From positions 41,666,352-41,730,351 of the forward strand of contig JAAONU010000011.1 in assembly GCA_012932295.1 (NCBI GenBank): DNA of 64,000 nt, written 5' to 3'. Below the pieces are notes generated by a model. The model saw only the letters and a list, made by a program, of their open reading frames with translations, did no database searches and was not told the DNA's origin. Both the position numbers and the translations under genes were made by a program. Shown here piece by piece: positions 48,001 through 57,200 of this stretch. Source of the DNA: Cyclina sinensis (Eukaryota; Mollusca; Bivalvia; Venerida; Veneridae). Each line of letters starts with the position of its first letter. Within the stretch, counting starts at the first letter, position 1.

Positions 48001-50853
48001 TATATACCGGATTTTCCGCAGGGAGTTTTTAGCTACCTATGTGATCATAACGGAACTGGACAGATTTTAGCACTGCATGCAATAAATCAACATCCAGTTT
48101 GCGCATTGGCTGCAATAATTATTTTATGTTCCATTTCATGTGTGTTTTAAACTTCAAATTTTATTATTTTTGGGTAGAAATTCCACTCGTCCGGCAGATC
48201 AAGCACTGCCGGAAGATCCACTCCCCTTAGTCAATTTTTACTCGTAATTACGAGCGGACGAGTGGATTTGTCAAGCTCTGTAGGGAATACATAGGACTGT
48301 AAACAGAGAGGCTGTATACTGACACAGAAGCTCTTTTCAAGCCCTGGCAAGCCAGCATCGTAGGCCGAGAGTGAAAGGCAGCACGCACACAATACCAGAC
48401 ACATTAACAGACCCGCTGACACATCAATGTAATTTAAATACGTCAAAAAACAACAGGTTCTGTGGGAATTTAGAATTCACCTTTATCTTAACGTGTTACA
48501 CAAAAGCTCTCTAGTCAAATAAAAGCTTAATTTATAATCTAAGTTGAAGTGGTGATTAAATTTACTTTACATAGCTAACATTGATAAAAGTTTTCCTACT
48601 TTTGACCTTTCTTCATGTCCTCCTCAAAAATCAAAGAGGAAACTGGATGGTAAAATTCAGATGTATGGCTAACAAAACCAGACACTGAAGATGATATGCT
48701 CATAACTTAAGTATTATTTAACACAAAAATTAACAAAAACTCTTACATTAGATCCAGTAAAATTATCTTACCATTTTTGCAGCAGGGTGAAGTACTTGCA
48801 TTTGTTTGAGAATCGTAGCTCCATCATTTGTAATTGTAACATCTCCATTAGAGGCTTGGATCTAAAATTAGAAATAAAGTTATCACAAATCAATGAAATT
48901 TAACAATTTTCGACTATGTTAGAAAATAAACAGGAAAGGTATAAAATCAAAACTGTTTTTAACAAACAAGTGAAGGATGTGTTCAAACTAACATATATAT
49001 GCTTAAGAAACATTGTCCCCACCATCTTGAGAATTTGGTTTCAAACAGAGGGTGATGAGAACCATTCTGGGGGTGAAATACCTCCAAATGAGCTTTACTG
49101 AGAAGATAAATGATAGCAGAAGTTACCATTTTATCCATTCCTCGAGGACCAAGGCTTGTTCTAATGGCTGAAGCCACAGCTGAAAATAAAAAGATTTAAC
49201 ATGTAGAAATTTACACAAAAAATATATGATTTTACAATTCAGTAGCAAAATATGCACTTAGCTTCTCTGAAAATGTCAATTTCAAACTAAATCCATGTAT
49301 AACTAATGAGGAATACTTTATCCAATAGATATCTTTATCACGAACAAATTTTCATTCAGAAATTAGTGCTTGTGTTTTACCTAACAGGCTTATCTGATGT
49401 TACAGTTTCCCTTCCGTAACATATATTTAAGATTTTGACATCCTGTAACAATAAAATGGTCTTCCAGACGATAGAACAAAAATGTTTTTTTTATTTATTT
49501 AACAATGTGTCTTAGCATTACGACCTTGATCTTTTGACCCCAAAAGCAATACGAGTCATCCTTGATGTGGGACAAGTTCATGTGTAAGTTTTCATGCAGG
49601 TAAATAAGGAAAGCAAGTTATGATCTCAAAACTGTTTAACGTTGATCCACTGTGACCCTGTTGTTTGAAATCAAGCGAGATCATCTTGACATAGTTAAGA
49701 CCATGAGTGAGTTTTCATGCAGGTAGAAGGCTAGGAAAGCAAGATATGGTCTGGAAATGGTTTATTTTGAGGCACTGTGACGTTGACCTTTGATGGTTTC
49801 ACCCTAAATTCAGGGATCAGCTTCAGTGAAGTTATACTGGTATCAGAGTTTGGCATACTGTGTGTATTGTTTTGGAGATAACTAGTCTCACTATTTCGCC
49901 TCCGAAGGTGAACCCATTTTATAGGCTGATATTTTATAGTTCTTCACCTTCTATGTCTCACTTTGATCTGCATCTGGCTAAGCGGACTCGCCCAATCGTA
50001 GGCGACTGGGCAGTTTTTATGTCTAGTTTGTCCAACATTTCACAGAGTTCAAGGCAAAAATGATAAAAATATGATAAAATATGATAACTAAATTCATACC
50101 TAATCCTGTAATCCAAGAAAACACACAAATACATAAGTATAGAACTGAAACACTTATTTCGTACCAGATTAATCCACCATTTATTCAAAATTTGGCAATC
50201 GGAATACTCGGTGTTCTAGGTTAACAGATAACCAGGACAGGGTAAAAACCGTGCTGAACCGAGTCCGCTTAACCAGATGCAGTTTAAAATTAGGCTGAAA
50301 GGTTAAACAACTAAAAAATAACAGATCAGTATATGGGTTCAACACTTTAAGCCTAATAAATTGGGCTACTGTCTGGCTTGTGCAAAGTTGTGTCTCAAAA
50401 TTGCATGTACTTAATTTTAATTTTGTGATGTACCAATTATTACTGCAGGTCAATTAAAATCCTGGAAGTATCTGGCAAGCCTAAAGCAATCTTTTGACAC
50501 ACTTTAGCCTATGTATATATTTTGAAGGTTAACCATGATGGAACAACTGGTGACAGCATCTTTGATACAAAGCTTAGTGCGTTTCATTTAGCATATAACT
50601 GGTTTTTGACTGAATACGCATGTTAAACTCATAATATCTGACGGAGAAACTGACTTTCTTATGTCATTATACAGTGCATTTCAGTTGTTATTTGCCTATT
50701 ACATGTACTGAAAAGAACTTTCCAAACATAGGTAACCATTGTAAACAATGTACCCTTTGCAGCTTCGATGTTGCTTATTCGAATCTGAGTCGGCTTCTCC
50801 TTGTCCTTATACTCAGACCTGCTCGGTGCATTACTTCTCTTGGTAGCCGGCAT
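36009..50853 (-). CDS. T-complex protein 1 subunit delta (CCT4), 14 exons
   Basis: CCT4 is one of eight subunits of the cytosolic chaperonin TRiC/CCT, which folds actin, tubulin and many other proteins using ATP. The 14 exons join in frame to 530 aa (human about 539). Visible landmarks: LGPRGMDKM (43-51), TNDGATIL (62-69), the nucleotide loop GDGTTS (94-99), HDALC with the catalytic aspartate D398, GGGAPE (415-420) and [11 protein letters not shown] in exon 12. The [17 protein letters not shown] and [10 protein letters not shown] stretches are of the delta type. All introns have GT/AG borders; the exon 10 donor (GTTGGT) is weak. Introns 1, 3, 7, 8, 11 and 12 hold mobile elements or repeats; introns 2, 4, 5, 6, 9, 10 and 13 show nothing I recognise. 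An ETS-type site lies upstream. Confidence 0.97.
36364..36477 (-). CDS. CCT4 exon 13 (residues 489-526)
   Basis: Encodes [20 protein letters not shown] onwards to MKIDDI; acceptor TTTCACAG, donor GTAAGT. It is part of the C-terminal equatorial domain. Thirty-eight codons, phase 0 at both ends. Confidence 0.95.
36718..38216 (+). mobile_element. Hairpin-ended element A in CCT4 intron 12
   Basis: Starts CAAGATGGCCATGATGGCCC with GCTCACCTGAG at 36747-36757, and ends with the inverted CTCAGGTGAGC at 38203-38213, which is also one arm of a 3' hairpin (38181-38214, three-base TTT loop). The core is about five diverged 150-160 base repeats with AATGCTGCACACCAAATATC and GACCCCGGGGC. There is no protein frame. 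A 5' subterminal inverted repeat, a tandem core and a 3' hairpin are features described for Helentron-derived non-autonomous elements; that placement is inference. Confidence 0.75.
37682..37703 (+). repeat. Poly-G run
   Basis: A nearly pure run of G broken by single T residues inside element A. It could form a quadruplex on the plus strand, the non-template strand relative to this insertion but the template for CCT4. Confidence 0.85.
38511..40081 (+). mobile_element. Hairpin-ended element B in CCT4 intron 12
   Basis: Starts CAAGAGGGCCATGATGGCCC, carries GCTCACCTGAG at 38537-38547 and ends with CTCAGGTGAGC at 40065-40075 in a hairpin (40045-40076, loop TAC) followed by AAAAA. The core is nine or ten tandem units of roughly 146 bases with TTTGGGCTCTGTGACCTAG and TTTCTGACAAATTTCCAGG. 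It has the same orientation and ends as element A but an unrelated core sequence. Confidence 0.8.
40154..40388 (-). CDS. CCT4 exon 12 (residues 410-488)
   Basis: The largest exon: R(410)[10 protein letters not shown], then the conserved [19 protein letters not shown] and [19 protein letters not shown]. It carries the GGGAPE element of the nucleotide pocket. Acceptor GCTTACAG, donor GTACAT. Confidence 0.96.
40541..41060 (+). repeat. Three ~165-base repeat units in CCT4 intron 11
   Basis: Units share ATCTCAGCTGGTGA, GACCTTGAACCTACTGACCCC and CCAAGTT. The overlapping pair of TGACCTTGA sites at 40881-40895 lies here. No protein frame is convincing. Confidence 0.65.
41218..41348 (-). CDS. CCT4 exon 11 (residues 367-410)
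   Basis: Encodes [20 protein letters not shown] and then [15 protein letters not shown]398 in HDAL matches the ATP-hydrolysing aspartate of chaperonins. Ends with two bases of the R410 codon before GTGTGT. Confidence 0.95.
41631..41738 (-). CDS. CCT4 exon 10 (residues 331-366)
   Basis: Encodes [20 protein letters not shown] to KIVK, part of the apical and intermediate domains. The 3' border is placed at AAG before GTTGGT because exon 11 must begin ITG; the donor is unusual (GTTGGT) but keeps the frame. Confidence 0.9.
42127..42223 (-). CDS. CCT4 exon 9 (residues 298-330)
   Basis: Encodes [19 protein letters not shown] and [13 protein letters not shown], nearly identical to the family pattern. 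Acceptor TGTTTCAG, donor GTAAGT. Confidence 0.96.
42389..43323. mobile_element. hAT-like element with exon-like fragment, CCT4 intron 8
   Basis: The left end CAGTGATTTTTTTAC and the right end, whose reverse complement is CTGTGATTTTTTTCAC, form a short inverted repeat. The five bases GAATT flank both ends (42384-42388 and 43324-43328). hAT ends normally read CAGNG with eight-base duplications, so the class is uncertain. Inside lies a plus-strand coding-like relic (42746-43183). Confidence 0.45.
42746..43183 (+). pseudogene. Broken exon-like open frame, unknown protein
   Basis: From ATG at 42746 the frame encodes 29 residues beginning [12 protein letters not shown]. It hits a TAA beside an A-run near 42835 and then stays open in the same frame to 43183, with a Ser/Pro/Gln-rich stretch ([13 protein letters not shown]) and a lysine-rich end. 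The upstream 150 bases are richer in CG pairs than their surroundings. It looks like a decayed first exon carried by the enclosing element, perhaps from a transposase or zinc-finger gene; I recognise no domain. Confidence 0.35.
43415..44104 (+). mobile_element. Hairpin-ended element C in CCT4 intron 8
   Basis: The 5' part has CAAGAACTGTCACTGTAAGA and ATGCCCCC; the 3' end has the hairpin TATGCCTCC...GGGGCATA (44078-44099) followed by A residues. The core is four tandem units alternating near 151 and 135 bases, each with TCAAGGTCA (43497, 43648, 43783, 43934). Its build is like elements A and B, with a different sequence. Confidence 0.75.
44360..44499 (-). CDS. CCT4 exon 8 (residues 252-298)
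   Basis: Encodes [20 protein letters not shown], then [21 protein letters not shown]; the apical-domain loop region that faces substrate. Acceptor TATATTTAG, donor GTAAAT with two bases of R298. Confidence 0.95.
45007..45089 (+). repeat. ~80-base dispersed repeat, copy 2
   Basis: Direct copy of the repeat at 26056-26134. It abuts the SINE that starts at about 45086 without a gap. Confidence 0.8.
45086..45355 (+). mobile_element. tRNA-derived SINE in CCT4 intron 7
   Basis: An A-box-like AGTGGTAACGCGCTGG is followed by a near-perfect B box GAGTTCGATCC (45127-45137). The body has CGGATGAGATGTTAAACCGA and AAAGAACCAGGGTGTCTCTG, a pattern I know from SINEs of several invertebrates. The tRNA fold is not complete, so it is not called a tRNA gene. 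Confidence 0.8.
45797..45932 (-). CDS. CCT4 exon 7 (residues 206-251)
   Basis: Encodes [17 protein letters not shown] and [20 protein letters not shown]. The GL-IQFC-SPPKTD segment is typical of CCT apical domains. Acceptor ACTTTTTAG, donor GTAAGT. Confidence 0.95.
46341..46462 (-). CDS. CCT4 exon 6 (residues 166-206)
   Basis: Encodes [20 protein letters not shown] to [10 protein letters not shown]. Forty codons plus two bases; the donor GTAAGT follows TTAGG. Confidence 0.94.
46767..46909 (-). CDS. CCT4 exon 5 (residues 118-165)
   Basis: Encodes [18 protein letters not shown] to the TSLNSK end. Starts after ATTGCAG and ends AAG before GTAACT. Confidence 0.95.
47410..47518 (-). CDS. CCT4 exon 4 (residues 82-118)
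   Basis: Encodes [20 protein letters not shown] and [14 protein letters not shown]. It contains the GDGTTS phosphate-binding loop (94-99). The first codon is TTG after TTTTGTAG; the last base of the exon begins G118. Confidence 0.96.
47749..48280. mobile_element. hAT-type non-autonomous element, CCT4 intron 3
   Basis: Ends are CAGGGCTCGACAAAT on the left and, read inward from the right, CAGAGCTTGACAAAT, a pattern typical of hAT terminal repeats. Subterminal ACTCGTCC/GGACGAGT motifs recur in both directions. There is no transposase frame in 532 bases. The eight-base flanks (GACTAGGA, TAGGGAAT) do not match exactly. Confidence 0.7.
48772..48861 (-). CDS. CCT4 exon 3 (residues 52-81)
   Basis: Encodes [20 protein letters not shown] then [10 protein letters not shown], including the NDGATIL signature. 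Thirty codons, phase 0 on both sides. Confidence 0.96.
49127..49179 (-). CDS. CCT4 exon 2 (residues 34-51)
   Basis: A 53-base exon encoding [18 protein letters not shown], the conserved LGPxGMDKM loop that contacts nucleotide. Acceptor TTTTCAG, donor GTAACT. The open frame past the donor is intronic. Confidence 0.95.
49500..49805 (+). repeat. Two ~147-base repeat units, CCT4 intron 1
   Basis: Two diverged units share GTTTTCATGCAGGTA and GGAAAGCAAG, and each begins with GACCTTGA-like sequence. They belong to the same loose class as the repeats at 40541 and 43415. Confidence 0.55.
49936..50313. mobile_element. MITE-like inverted repeat, CCT4 intron 1
   Basis: CTGCATCTGGCTAAGCGGAC (from 49968) is inverted at 50261-50282 with one mismatch; weaker matching extends outwards. 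About 270 bases lie between the arms. Exact ends and target duplication were not resolved. Confidence 0.55.
50754..50853 (-). CDS. CCT4 exon 1 (residues 1-33)
   Basis: Starts ATGCCGGCTACC and encodes [20 protein letters not shown] to SNIEAAK. The charged, flexible N-terminus followed by [14 protein letters not shown] fits CCT4. Ends AAGG before GTACAT. Confidence 0.95.
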
Positions 50854-50953
50854 CCTGTATGCTGAAAGGAACCTTTATTTACAACGATTAAACCCGATTT
50901 GTTCTGGTTACAGTCGACAAGATTGTTCTCGAATCGACATGGAAAAACATGTA

Positions 50954-50963
50954 CACTTCCGGT
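50954..50963 (-). promoter_or_regulatory. ETS-type site in the CCT4 promoter
   Basis: On the minus strand it reads ACCGGAAGTG, the full ETS/GABP consensus, about 100 bases before the start codon. Such sites are common at housekeeping promoters; no TATA box is evident. Confidence 0.5.
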
Positions 50964-50999
50964 TTTGAATGAGGACAATCCCCGTAGAAGTGACGGACT

Positions 51000-53160
51000 G
51001 TTATATGTACGGACAAATGTTCAAAGCAGTTACTTCCCCTAACTCATGAAATTTGTTGTCAACTATAGGACTTTAATATTTATACTTGAATGATATATAA
51101 ATTGCAATCTTTAGTTTATTCAACCATTGTTTGTTCTAATGTACGGAAGAATACTACAAATTTATGAAAACAAAAGCCTTATTTTTGGTAACCATTACTT
51201 TTTCCTGTTTTTTTTTTGTTATTGTTATTATTGATTGCATTGAAAATAAAATAGATTTTGACTTTTAGAAGCTTATATATTATTGTCATTCTTTTTTTCT
51301 ATTTATTATAAAATTTACCTGTTCAGTTTGAGGAATATTATCTGATCTGTATAAGTCAGAAGTTGGTAGTTGTAATTTTCAGATAATAGGACTGAAACTG
51401 AAACCCAAGACGGTATGGTTTTATAAAGTGTTTTACTTCTGTTCTTTACTAGCAAGTATTAACACATTTTTAATGTATCAATATCGCATATCATTCTCTT
51501 AGAGGGAGGAGAGATAACAGGAAGGCGGGGTTTATCAATAGCTGCCCATCACAGTAGTTCTAAAAGCTGTAAGTACTATGCAAAAGCTTCAACAAAAGTT
51601 AACTTTTAAACTCATAAAAGAAAAAAAAATACCTTAGTCTTAATCTAAGACGAAAATGTCACCAAACCATTAATGAAACTTAAAGGTAGACGCAATTAAA
51701 TGTTTTCCCTGTCATGAGTAAATGAGGAGCTAGATTTTTACTTATATGACAGAGTATCAAACTTTATTTGAAAAGTGCTTAAAAGATGACTTAAACGTGC
51801 CAAGGCATTTTTGACAGCATTCGATTCCTAACATGTCACTGAAACGTTTGAAATCTGCCGATTCGTTCGATCATTTCCTCCATATTTTCAAAGACCACAG
51901 GGAAAATTAAAAAAAAAACAGTCAATACAAAAAGTACACATTACCCTGATTAACTCTAACCAAATCATAAAAAGGAACTTAGTTTAGTCCTAGAAGCATT
52001 ACTTATTGCAATGGTCCACAGCCTGTGTCGGTCGTGGTCTTTTTTTTTTTTGCTTATCTCTTGTAGGTACTTTATAGAATCATTTTTCATGTAGAACCCT
52101 TATTTGCTATGTGAACGATCGAGAAAAACGTTCACAGTTTTTTTGTCAGAAACGACAAGTTCTAGATATAGTCTACATAATTTATAACAATATTCTTCAA
52201 GTTTTACTTCTAGGTTCGGCTAAGGCTCCACAACCCAACAAAAAACGTTATGGACTATCTCACAGTTCCTATCCAGAATATTCAAGATCTTTGATATGTA
52301 GCTATTAGCATTGTCCGTTATTTTGTTCTCTACATTTTCCAGAACCCATATTTGCTCCTATAGCGATATATAAAAAGTGTTGGTAACGCAATATAGACAT
52401 TTGGTTCCGTCTTTGCTTGGGTGTCATTTATTTGGGTGGCTGAGCACATGTTTAACACATACCTAACTTTGTCAATAATAGCACCAGTGGGGACAACGTA
52501 CGACTAACTGCTGGTCCGGAAGGGCTTTAGATTGTCCGATAGATTGTCCGTTTTTAGCCCGGTATTGTTAAGAATTTAAGAATACAGTATTGCTCAAATA
52601 GAGAAGAAAATACGTTATAAGTTCCTTGTATGGATAGGTATGTTTTGATGTGAGCAGTGTTATTCTTATGAAGTTTTTCTTTCGATACTGTCAACATAAA
52701 AAACGATAATCATCCATCGACAAAGCTTATCTTAAATCGCTGAACAATTTTTGTAGTTTGACGTTTTTATGTTATCATGCCTATTCGTGAGCCAAATTGT
52801 TACGATTTATATTTTTCAACCAAAAGTGGTAAAACGGTACCCTTTGATATTTACACCAATGTTATTTTCTTTCACATCATTTGAATATCAATGACGACGG
52901 CTTTACACAATTTTTATTTGATGCGAACGTAAATGTGTCGATGTCGGCACTGCATATTACGCATTTAATTATCTCCTTTCATTTTTTACCCACATCAGAT
53001 ATATCCTTTTATTTTAGGAAAATATCCCAAACATTTACCAGTTTGTTAGTTTTTCTTTTCAAATTTTAACTTCACTCAAATGCCAATATAAAAAAGACTT
53101 TTTTTAAAGCTGGAAAATTTTAAACTGTGTTCTGGTCAGTCTACCTAACAAGTGTTCTTG
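51000..53160. other. Spacer between CCT4 and the SLC5 gene
   Basis: AT-rich sequence upstream of CCT4 and downstream of the SLC5 gene. I see no exon or ordered repeat; open frames are short and unlike known proteins. Confidence 0.5.
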
Positions 53161-53164
53161 GGTA

Positions 53165-53366
53165 TTCATCCAATTTACTAACTAGTCACTCCGCAAGCGG
53201 CAGTCTACTGCCTCGATTGATTTATACGTGAGGGACGAACGACCTGTAGACGCAATGCCCGATGTCAATTATCACGGAGAAAATTTTGCAGCCCTTACGG
53301 GGATTCAACTGAGAACCTCTGAATTGACAATCCGGTGCTCTATCGAATTAGCTAGCCGGGCCGGCT
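53165..53366 (-). mobile_element. tRNA-derived SINE, copy 2
   Basis: On the minus strand: the A box region TAGCTAATTCGATAG (53340-53354), then a B-box-like AGTTGAATCC (53301-53310), then a body with CGTTCGTCCCTCAC and GAGGCAGTAGACTGC that matches the SINE at 25545. The head is closer to a tRNA than in copy 1. Confidence 0.8.
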
Positions 53367-53660
53367 TCCTTTTTGCAGTGAATAAGTCGGCATTCAAAGT
53401 GTAGACTTGGCTGCTAGAAAATATATAATAGTGCTACAGCTCAGATTCCTCACCCCCCCATTTTTGATAAATATATAATCAATGTATGTACACAAAATGA
53501 TATATAATGCTGCCCAACCATTTTGTAATTTTTCGATGACTAAAAATCAATCTTAATACTGATTTACATAAAAGTAAATAAGAATTGTGTAGAATTAAAT
53601 AGAATTGATTTATATAACTTTTGTGTGCAGGTTGACAATCACAAGCCTTATCAGCACATC

Positions 53661-53700
53661 TTTATTATAATTTAACACAATTTATTATAATTTCTTTATT
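53661..53700 (-). terminator. Cluster of poly(A) signals of the SLC5 gene
   Basis: Three AATAAA hexamers on the minus strand (53661-53666, 53681-53686, 53695-53700) lie about 500-540 bases after the stop codon, a good candidate for the transcript end. Confidence 0.5.
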
Positions 53701-54204
53701 CTGCAATTGTTCATTAACAGTAGTTATATAGAAGTGCTAAAATATAAGCAATACCTATTTTGAATAAACATAAAAACATAATGCACACTGTGTTCAACAA
53801 ATAAATTATAATCTGAATTGGAATTGCTTGTGAGTTTATAAATTTAAAGTGCACTTTGGCAGTTTCCTAACAAAGCCAAATAATGGAAACAGCGTGTGCG
53901 AACATATGAAAATTAAACTCTTTAGTTTAAGTATAATCAGATAAGTATCACCTGTAACCTTTGATGTGAAACATTATATAATTAAAGCATTATACGTCTT
54001 TTTTTAAGAACTGAAGTCATATCTCTTGACATAAACACGTGAGTAAGATAAGGCTGGTATAAATGTATTAAAGTTTGAATTGCACACTTCCAGTCTTTAA
54101 TTTCTAACCTTGCTCTTAAAGACATTCTCAGCAGTGCTGAACAACTATATCTTCCGAGTAAAATAACACAAAATGGCGAATAATATTGAACAACTTTAAG
54201 TATG

Positions 54205-54288
54205 TCAAGTTCTCACATTAATTTCAACTGATAACATTTCTGTGTGTTCCTTCACTCCAAGGTCCTCTTCTTGGATGCTTCCATTTTT
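54205..54288 (-). CDS. SLC5 last exon (C-terminal tail)
   Basis: Twenty-seven codons, [20 protein letters not shown] to NVRT, then TGA. A hydrophilic, acidic cytosolic tail. It is weakly conserved, but the acceptor (TTCATTACAG) and phase fit. Confidence 0.75.
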   Translation of the reverse strand, partial: KNGSIQEEDLGVKEHTEMLSVEINVRT

Positions 54289-57200
54289 CTGTAATGAAAA
54301 AAGTAAGATTTTTTTTACGTGTGACTAATTAAATTTTTGCCTCTGTCCAGTTAAGTGCCAATATTTGATGATCGGTCTTTTGTAAACATCGTTGGATTTT
54401 TTTCTTTAAATGTGTATCAAGAAGAACCAAAAATAAGCCTTAACACAGAGTTCTCCAGATTGCCTGTATGAAGTGAAACTGCTTTATAAAGTCTATGATG
54501 CAAAGCTGAACGTTAAACGTTGTTGCTTCAAGCTTTACACATTCCTACAGGCATTTTTTTGATATGTTCAGTTCAGTCCCATTTGTTTTAAAGATTGCTT
54601 AGCGCAGCGAGAACTCCGCTTTTTGTGTAGGTAATACATGTAGAATCACGACCTAACGTCTTTTACAGTACACTAATGACTTTACAAAACAGTAAGTAAC
54701 TTAACAACAAAATACTCTCGTTTTAGCATCGTCAACCCGTTTAATTCGTTTTGCTTTAAATTTGGCGCATCTCAGCTAAACGGAATTAAATTCTTACTTA
54801 AATTGACCTCTATATTATTTTTTTTCTTTTAACACTAGCAATTATACAAATGAAACAACATTTTGCAAACACACACGCGCACAGGCACGTACGCATGCAC
54901 GCACGCACACACACGCAACAAAAACGAGACAGCAACACAAGACCAACGTAAAATGGACAAAGAATTTTTTTACTCATGAATTACATCATGAATTACACCA
55001 TAAATTATACCTTAATCTCAAACGTGTGTGATCCAGGTGCATTATCTTTTACAAGTGTGTATTCCAGTTTCCAAAAATCTCTCAAGAATGGAAATATATA
55101 TTCCGCTTCCGTTGGGTGTCCTCTGTCCTTTCCTAAAATTATAATGATTATGAATATCATTACTATTGTCATGATTATACGTGAATCTATGAACACGTAA
55201 TGGCAGAAATAGATTGTTCGATTTTCGTGAAATGCTTTTTTAAAAAGATATTCTCTTATCAAAAGAACGTTAAATTAAAATGTGAACTTTTCTGTCAATT
55301 TCTCATACCAGAAACGTACGTTTTTAGGCTGTTGTTGTGTCCCGAAGTTGTTTTCCTTCACTTTGTTATATATTTAAACATCATCGTTTTTTTAGCTATT
55401 GATGACTTTTATATATCTAAATAAATATTATTCATATGTGAGAAGTTAGCAGTGAACAGTGACTTAAGCACAAAGCAATAAAATTTATATAGTAAAACTA
55501 TTGTCCTGCTGGAATGCCCTGCTGGCAGAGCAATCTAGCAGGGCATTACGAAATATAGTGTAAAATCAATGCTCTGCTGGAATGCCCTGCTGGCAGAGCA
55601 ACCTAGCAGGGCATTACGAAATATAGTGTAAAATCAATGCTCTGCTGTTGTGCCCTGCTGGCAGAGCAACCTAGCAGGGCATTACGAAATATAGTGTAAA
55701 ATCAATGCTCTGCTGGAATGCCCTGCTGGCAGAGCAACCTAGCAGGGCATTACGAAATATAGTGTAAAATCAATGCTCTGCTGGAATGCCCTGCTGGCAG
55801 AGCAACCTAGCAGGGCATTCCGAAATATAGTGTAAAATCAATGCTCTGCTGGAATGCCCTGCTGGCAGAGCAACCTAGCAGGGCATTCCGAAATATAGTG
55901 TAAAATCAATGCCCTGCTGGAATGCCCTGCTGGCAGAGCAACCTAGCAGGGCATACCGAAATATTGTTTAAAATCAATGCCCTGCTGGAATCCCCTGCTG
56001 GCAAAGCAACCTAGCAGGGCATTCCGAAATATAGTGTGAAATCAATGCCATGTTTTATGACAATCTTGAAAAGTTTCATGAATTTTGGTGCCATCCTGAA
56101 AAATGTGATTTTCAATGTCTAGGTACCCTCCCGTGTCGATTTTACCTGTCTGCGACTGTTTCTGACACTCTCGCAGACTTTCAGGAATTTTGGTACCAAT
56201 CGGGAAAATGTCTTTTTTTTAAGGTCTAGGGACCCTCCCGAGTTGATTTTACCGGTCTTCGACTGTTTCTGGCACTCTCGGAGACTTTAAGGAATTTTGG
56301 TGCCACTAAGTAAAATGTCATTTTTAAGGTCTAGGGACCCTCCCAAGTCGATTTATCCGGTCTGCGACTGTTTCTGACACTCTCGCAGACTTTCAGGAAT
56401 TTTGGTGCCAATCGAGGAACTGTCAGTTTTGATGTATAGGCACCCTCCGGCGACGATTTAAAAGGTCTGCGACTGTTTCTGACACTCTCGCAGACTTTAA
56501 GGAATTTTAGTGCCAATCAGGAAAATGTCAATTTCAATGTTTAGGGACCTTCACGTGTCGATTTAACCGGTCTGCGACTGTTTCTGACACTCTCGCAGAC
56601 TTTCAGGAATTTAGGTGCCAATTGAGAAACTGTCCGTTCTGATGTCTAGGCACCCTCCCGCGACGATTTCAAAGGTCTGCGACTGTTTCTGACACTCTCG
56701 CAGACTTTCAGGAATTTTGATGCCATTCGGGAAAATATCAATTTCAATGTTTAGGGACCCTCCCGTGTCGATTTAATCGGTCTGCGACTGTTTCTGACAC
56801 TCTCGCAGACTTTCAGGAATTTTGGTGCCAATCGAGAAACTGCCAGTTTTGATGTCTAACAACCCTCCCGAGTCGATTGAACCGGTCTGCGCCTGTTTCT
56901 GACACTCTCGCAGACTTTCAGGAATTTTGGTGCCAATCGGGAAAATGTCATTTTTAAGGTCTAGCCATCCTCCCGGGTCAATTTTACCTGTCTTCAACTG
57001 TTTCTGACCCTCTCGCAGACTTTCAAGAATTTGGTGCCAAAATCGAGAAAATGTCATTTTTGATGTTAAGGGACCCTCCGTTGTCCATTGTTATGGTCTG
57101 CAACTGTTTCTGACATTATTGCAAACTTTCAGGAATTTGATGCCAATCTTGAAAGTCTAGCGACCATCCCGGTTCGATTGCACGGGTCTGTGACTGTTTC

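Noticed and set aside
56331..57057. Minus-strand frames with ESLRECQKQ repeats
   Set aside because: The core unit of the foldback element is 105 bases (35 codons), so the frames are a by-product.
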